A stretch of DNA of 43,170 nucleotides from Crocosphaera sp. (GTDB taxonomy: Bacteria > Cyanobacteriota > Cyanobacteriia > Cyanobacteriales > Microcystaceae): contig NZ_JASJEB010000043.1 of the NCBI RefSeq assembly GCF_030064895.1, positions 1-43,170 on the forward strand, read 5' to 3'. Below, in pieces: positions 39,280 through 43,170 of this stretch. Below the pieces are notes generated by a model. It was not told where the DNA came from and did no database searches. It worked only from the letters and a program-made list of their open reading frames with translations. The first letter of the stretch is position 1; every line of letters starts with the position of its first letter. The translations under genes and the position numbers were made by a program.

Positions 39280-39405
39280 AATAGGTAGGTAAAAATAAAT
39301 GTAAGTTTGTAGTTAGTCCTTTAGGACCAGAAAGATAGTCATCATCAAGGCTAAAGCCTTGACTACCTACTTTTCTATTTTTTATTTAATTACACCTACC
39401 TATTT
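39279..39405. mobile_element. MITE-like element with 12-bp perfect ends
   Basis: AAATAGGTAGGT (39279-39290) and ACCTACCTATTT (39394-39405) are perfect inverted repeats 127 bases apart. Inside are two smaller hairpins, GTCCTTTAGGAC and CAAGGCTAAAGCCTTG. There is no ORF. Its position between the HicB gene and the uvrA stop suggests a non-autonomous insertion; no second copy is in the window. Confidence 0.5.
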
Positions 39406-39421
39406 ATGTCAAGCTTTAAGG

Positions 39422-42283
39422 TTAATCTTTATCAGTTGATATGGGATATTGTTTTAAGACTTCTTTTAAATATTGTCCTGTGTAAGAAGTGGGATGTTTT
39501 GCTACATCTTCAGGGGTTCCAAAGGTAACAATATTACCTCCTTGATCGCCTCCTTCTGGTCCTAAATCAATGATCCAATCTGAACAGCGAATCACGTCTA
39601 AATTGTGTTCTATGACTAAAATAGAATTGCCTTTATCCACTAATCTTTGTAAGACATTTAATAAGTGATGAACGTCATAAAAAGACAATCCTGTGGTGGG
39701 TTCATCGATTAAATAGAGGGTTTTTCCTGTTGCCCGACGAGACAATTCTGAGGCTAGTTTAACCCGTTGTGCTTCTCCTCCTGATAAAGTGGGTGCCGAC
39801 TGTCCTAATTTAACATAACCTAAGCCAACATCTACTAGGGTTTGTAATCGTTTGACGGCTTTTGGTATATTTTCAAATACGCTTAATGCTTCTTCTACTG
39901 TCATGTCTAAAACATCAGCAATGGAATAACCTTTATATTTAACTTGTAGAGTTTCTCGGTTGTATCTTGCCCCTTTACAAACTTCACATTGAACATAGAC
40001 ATCGGGTAAAAAGTTCATCTCAATAACATTAACTCCTTGTCCCCCACAATTTTCGCATCTTCCTCCTTTCACATTGAAGGAAAAACGACCTGGTTTATAA
40101 CCCCTTGCTTTGGCTTCTACTGTCTGAGAAAATAATTCCCGAATACCATCAAAAATACCTGTATAAGTTGCAGGGTTGGATCTCGGTGTTCTGCCTATTG
40201 GTGACTGATCAATTACAATTACTTTATCAATAGCATCGAGTCCTGTGACTTCATCTAAGGACTTGGGTAAGGGTACTTTTTTGGTTAGATGATGTTGGAG
40301 GGAAGGATATAATAATTCATTAACTAAGGTAGATTTTCCTGACCCTGAAACTCCAGTAATTGCTACTAATTTTCCTAAAGGTATTTCTACATCAATATTT
40401 TTTAAGTTGTTAGCATGACACTGTTTTAGACAGAGTTTATTTCCATTTCCTGCTCTACGTTTTGCTGGCGTTTTAATTACTTTTTTGCCAGATAAATAGT
40501 CAGCAGTTACAGATGTTTTTGCTTTTAATAGGGTTTTCAAATTACCTTGAGAAACAATGCTTCCCCCATGAATTCCTGCTAAGGGACCAATATCAACTAG
40601 GTGATCGGCGGTTCGGATAGTTTCTTCGTCGTGTTCAACTACGATTAATGTATTACCTAAATCTCTTAGTTTTTTGAGGGTATTTAGTAAACGTCCGTTG
40701 TCCCTTTGATGTAAGCCGATACTGGGTTCATCTAATACATATAAGACTCCTGTTAACCCTGAACCGATTTGGGTGGCGAGACGAATTCTTTGTGCCTCTC
40801 CCCCTGATAATGTTGCCGTTCCTCGGTTTAGGGTTAAATAATCTAAACCGACATCAAGTAAAAATTGTAAACGGTTTCTAACTTCTTTTAGTGCTAATTC
40901 CCCAATTAATTTTTGTCTGGGGGTTAAGTCTAAGTTATCTATTCTGTACAAACATTTATCAATGGAAACACTGGTCAACTCATCAATGCTACATTCTCCT
41001 AAACGGACGGATAAGGCTTCTGGTTTAAGACGTTTTCCGTGACAAACTTCGCAAGTTTGATCAACGATATATTTGTCCATCTTTTGTTTAATTAGCTCTG
41101 AGTTAGTGTCTTTATAATTACGCTCTAATATTTCTAAAATGCCGTCAAATTTTTTATAGTATCCTTTCCCACTATCAAAGCGAGAGTCTTGCTCAAACCA
41201 GATAGGTTCTTCGCTTCCATATAGTAATAAGTCTTGTTGTTCTTTGGTTAAATGATTCCAAGCGGTTTGTATTTCAAAGCCGTGAGCTTGTCCAATACTA
41301 TAGAGTAAGGATAAATAGTAAGAATTATCTTTTTCTGACCAAGGAGCAACAGCAGAATATAAAGGAGCGTTGGGATCAGGTATTACTAAATCAGGAGAAA
41401 ATTTCCGTAAACTTCCTAATCCATGACAATTAGGACAAGCACCATAGGGAGAATTAAAGGAGAATAAACGGGGGGATAATTCTTCCATAACTGCCCCATG
41501 TTCGGGACAAGCAAAGTTTTCAGAAAACATGATTTCTGAAGGGTTATTATTATCTTCATCTCCGAGAATATCTATGACTGCTAATCCGTCAGCATGGGTT
41601 AAACAAGTGCTTAAAGAATCTGCTAATCTTTCTTCTATTCCTTCTTTTTTTATGAGGCGATCGACAACTATTTCGATGTCATGATAATGAGTCTTTTTCA
41701 ATTCAATATTATCGGAAAGTTCTCTCACTTCCCCGTCAACTCTTACCCGTACAAATCCTTGGCTTGCTAAACTGGATAAGAGTTGTTTATGGGTTCCTTT
41801 TTTCCCTCGTACTACAGGGGCTAAAATTTGGAATTTTGTGCGATCTGAAAGTTCCATAACCCGATCGCACATTTGATCGATGCTTTGGGGTGCAATTAAG
41901 CGATCGCAGTGAGGACAATGGGGTTCACCAGCACGACCAAATAATAAGCGTAAATAGTCGTATATTTCTGTTACCGTTCCCACCGTTGAACGAGGGTTAT
42001 GAGAGGTTGATTTTTGGTCGATAGAAATAGCGGGACTTAACCCTTCGATCGCATCTACATCGGGTTTATCTAACTGTCCCAAAAACTGTCTTGCATAAGC
42101 ACTCAGAGACTCGACATAACGTCGTTGTCCCTCAGCGAAGATGGTATCAAACGCTAAAGATGATTTTCCCGAACCGGACACCCCTGTAAACACAATCAGG
42201 CGATCGCGCGGTAGTTCGAGATCGATATTTTTCAGATTATGTTGTCTCGCACCCCGGATACGTATGCTGTTTGACTCGTCCAT
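39422..42283 (-). CDS. uvrA: UvrABC excinuclease subunit A
   Basis: UvrA is the damage-recognition ATPase of nucleotide excision repair. Two ABC ATPase modules are visible: the first Walker A GVSGSGKSSLAFD near residue 38, with signature LSGGEAQRIRLATQIG and LDEPSIGLH, and the second Walker A GVSGSGKSTLVNE, with LSGGEAQRVKLASEL and IDEPTTGL. The zinc-finger Cys pairs CPHCDR, CPEHGA, CEVCHGKRL, CENCGGQG and CEVCKGARY are present. The start is ambiguous: GTG at 42301 overlaps AAGGAG, while ATG at 42283 begins MDESNSIRIRG, typical of UvrA. Length 953-959 is normal. The gene is single, with a 180-nt upstream region. Confidence 0.97.
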   Translation of the reverse strand: MDESNSIRIRGARQHNLKNIDLELPRDRLIVFTGVSGSGKSSLAFDTIFAEGQRRYVESLSAYARQFLGQLDKPDVDAIEGLSPAISIDQKSTSHNPRSTVGTVTEIYDYLRLLFGRAGEPHCPHCDRLIAPQSIDQMCDRVMELSDRTKFQILAPVVRGKKGTHKQLLSSLASQGFVRVRVDGEVRELSDNIELKKTHYHDIEIVVDRLIKKEGIEERLADSLSTCLTHADGLAVIDILGDEDNNNPSEIMFSENFACPEHGAVMEELSPRLFSFNSPYGACPNCHGLGSLRKFSPDLVIPDPNAPLYSAVAPWSEKDNSYYLSLLYSIGQAHGFEIQTAWNHLTKEQQDLLLYGSEEPIWFEQDSRFDSGKGYYKKFDGILEILERNYKDTNSELIKQKMDKYIVDQTCEVCHGKRLKPEALSVRLGECSIDELTSVSIDKCLYRIDNLDLTPRQKLIGELALKEVRNRLQFLLDVGLDYLTLNRGTATLSGGEAQRIRLATQIGSGLTGVLYVLDEPSIGLHQRDNGRLLNTLKKLRDLGNTLIVVEHDEETIRTADHLVDIGPLAGIHGGSIVSQGNLKTLLKAKTSVTADYLSGKKVIKTPAKRRAGNGNKLCLKQCHANNLKNIDVEIPLGKLVAITGVSGSGKSTLVNELLYPSLQHHLTKKVPLPKSLDEVTGLDAIDKVIVIDQSPIGRTPRSNPATYTGIFDGIRELFSQTVEAKARGYKPGRFSFNVKGGRCENCGGQGVNVIEMNFLPDVYVQCEVCKGARYNRETLQVKYKGYSIADVLDMTVEEALSVFENIPKAVKRLQTLVDVGLGYVKLGQSAPTLSGGEAQRVKLASELSRRATGKTLYLIDEPTTGLSFYDVHHLLNVLQRLVDKGNSILVIEHNLDVIRCSDWIIDLGPEGGDQGGNIVTFGTPEDVAKHPTSYTGQYLKEVLKQYPISTDKD

Positions 42284-42481
42284 ATTCTCAAAGCTTAACA
42301 CTCCTTAACTTTTTTATCATAACGTCAATGATGGACAATTGATAATGGATAATGAATAATTGTCATTGGTGAGGTACGAAAAATCTATTTTTCTAGTAGT
42401 GCAAGCATCTTTCTTGCTATCTTTTTATTTACTATTTCGTTATAATATAATTAACTAAATTCAAATCCTGAAGGAAGATAA

Positions 42482-42685
42482 TTGCCAACTATAGAGCAAG
42501 CGTTAAGCTGTGTACGGGTTTGTCAAATGTTGTCAAATCTTTATCAGCAAATTTATTTATTTCGCTATGATTCAAACTTTAAAACCATTTTTATTTTAAC
42601 TAGAAATGAAAATGATGAAGAATTACAAATTGTAATCTTTTCTAATGGTATTTGGAGGTTTATTGATGACGAGACCCAACTATAA
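42482..42685 (+). CDS. Small cyanobacterial protein, DUF6888-like
   Basis: A 67-residue protein, MPTIEQALSCVRVCQMLSNL then YQQIYLFRYDSNFKTIFILT and a C-terminal beta-rich part (VIFSNGIWRFIDDETQL). It resembles the cyanobacteria-specific DUF6888 family as I remember it; this is recollection, not a search. The TTG start follows GGAAG with correct spacing. Its 3' end overlaps the next gene by 20 nt, in a different frame, which implies coupled translation. Confidence 0.7.
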   Translation: MPTIEQALSCVRVCQMLSNLYQQIYLFRYDSNFKTIFILTRNENDEELQIVIFSNGIWRFIDDETQL

Positions 42686-42869
42686 AAAAATGAGTCGTGC
42701 TGAATTAAAACAGTATCTTTTATCTAATAGAAATGATCAAGATGCTTGGAATAGTTTCTTTGAAAAGTTAAGTAATTTAGATCCAGATATTGGTTACTCA
42801 TCTGACTTATCTTCAGAAGAAATGGAGAAACTTTTTAAAACAAAACTAAACCAAACAAATTTAGAGTAA
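42666..42869 (+). CDS. Small cyanobacterial protein, DUF6887-like
   Basis: A 67-residue protein: MTRPNYKKMSRAELKQYLLS then NRNDQDAWNSFFEKLSN and an acidic tail. The start pattern (M-T-x-P-N-y-k-x-M-s-R-x-E-L) fits the DUF6887 family that usually pairs with DUF6888, as recalled. GGAGG at 42653-42658 lies 7 nt before the ATG at 42666, better than the in-frame ATG at 42645. The two genes form an overlapping operon. Antitoxin-like or regulatory roles have been suggested by layout only. Confidence 0.7.
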   Translation: MTRPNYKKMSRAELKQYLLSNRNDQDAWNSFFEKLSNLDPDIGYSSDLSSEEMEKLFKTKLNQTNLE

Positions 42870-42913
42870 CTTAGTCGTAAAATAATGTTAGTTTCTAAGA
42901 GAAATTTAATGGA

Positions 42914-43078
42914 TTAATATTTCTCATAAATACCAGCATGACTGACTGCATAATCAGACAATAAGGGTGTATCGTCATTATGACTTTCTGCCCATTCTTT
43001 GATAGCTTTAAACCGTTCTTCAGAAGTTAGTATTTCAGAGACTGTTTGTAAAGAAAAGATAAAGAAATTAGGCGGCAC
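42914..43078 (-). pseudogene. Antitoxin-like protein C-terminal fragment
   Basis: From a GTG at 43078 the minus strand encodes 54 residues that end ERFKAIKEWAESHNDDTPLL and SDYAVSHAGIYEKY. The end resembles the C-terminus of small cyanobacterial antitoxin-like proteins (xEERxxxxxxWAxSHxxxTPLLSDxAxSRxxIY). The expected N-terminal DNA-binding part is missing: the frame meets a TAG about 20 nt upstream of the GTG, just where IS-like sequence seems to begin. I read this as a gene cut by the IS element to the right. Confidence 0.55.
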
Positions 43079-43124
43079 AGATTTGTGGTTATAAAACTAT
43101 GGAATAAGTTTTTATGACAGTTTT

Positions 43125-43170
43125 ATGAAGAGACGTTCTTATCCGTCAGATATAACAGATTCCCAATGGG
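43125..43170 (+). mobile_element. Start of an IS5-type transposase gene, cut by the window edge
   Basis: From ATG at 43125 the plus strand encodes MKRRSYPSDITDSQW before the window ends. The Y-P-S-D-(I/L)-T-D-x-Q-W pattern is the well-known N-terminus of IS5-family transposases. The IS left end must lie between about 43079 and 43124; I could not define its terminal inverted repeat. The remaining transposase and the right end lie outside the window. Confidence 0.75.

Overview
The window looks like chromosome from a unicellular, AT-rich, phycobilisome-containing cyanobacterium, close to the Crocosphaera/Cyanothece group; the genus is an inference. The support is direct: two photosystem I subunits (psaM, psaK), two tandem nblA genes, a homogentisate phytyltransferase, hypC, several cyanobacteria-only small proteins, many HIP1 octamers (for example at 5256, 27399 and 35782) and heptamer short tandem repeats (STRRs) at several intergenic sites.

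Layout. 1-1092 is non-coding and full of repeats and hairpins, with a candidate structured RNA near 270-365. 1102-6300 holds a small membrane protein, rpiA, an RRM RNA-binding protein, the nblA pair (3437-3834), mobA, two small coiled-coil/membrane proteins and psaM. 6395-8120 carries a tandem universal stress protein and a pentapeptide-repeat protein. 8289-14029 is the main accessory stretch: two Uma2 paralogues in inverted orientation around a SULT-type sulfotransferase, then a minus-strand unit made of a GAF-GAF histidine kinase, a receiver protein with a DUF5678-like tail, a retropepsin-like aspartic protease and a two-TM protein. 14151-24904 is mostly housekeeping (cbiT/cobL-C, cdsA, dipeptide epimerase, hypC, OmpR-type regulator, creatininase-like protein, GT2 glycosyltransferase, purM, nucleoside-type ABC permease, large GHL10-type secreted protein). 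24912-26344 is a homogentisate phytyltransferase gene bracketed by two inverted copies of a MITE-like element, one of which has gained six heptamer units. 26493-36887 carries murD, a LOG-family protein, a YdjM-like membrane protein, tRNA-Ser(GCU), psaK, a DUF4327 protein, a beta-propeller lipoprotein, a muconolactone-isomerase-like protein, two hypothetical genes and topA. 36888-39420 is accessory: strong hairpins, a small sigma-70-like factor behind a three-codon leader ORF, a small helical protein, a PEP-CTERM relic, a solitary HicB-like antitoxin and a second MITE-like element. uvrA (39422-42283) follows, then an overlapping pair of small cyanobacterial proteins (DUF6888/DUF6887-like), an antitoxin-like fragment, and the first codons of an IS5-type transposase running off the right edge.

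Cooperation of genes. The photosynthesis items (psaM, psaK, nblA, hpt) are scattered single units, as is usual in cyanobacteria. The strongest candidate for an undescribed system is the four-gene kinase, receiver/DUF5678, retropepsin and TM-protein unit at 10344-14029: the architecture is visible, but its function as a phosphorelay-controlled protease is inference. The second is the sigma-factor locus at 37160-37926, whose leader combines two hairpins, a 12-bp palindrome and a mini-ORF with a near-perfect Shine-Dalgarno sequence.
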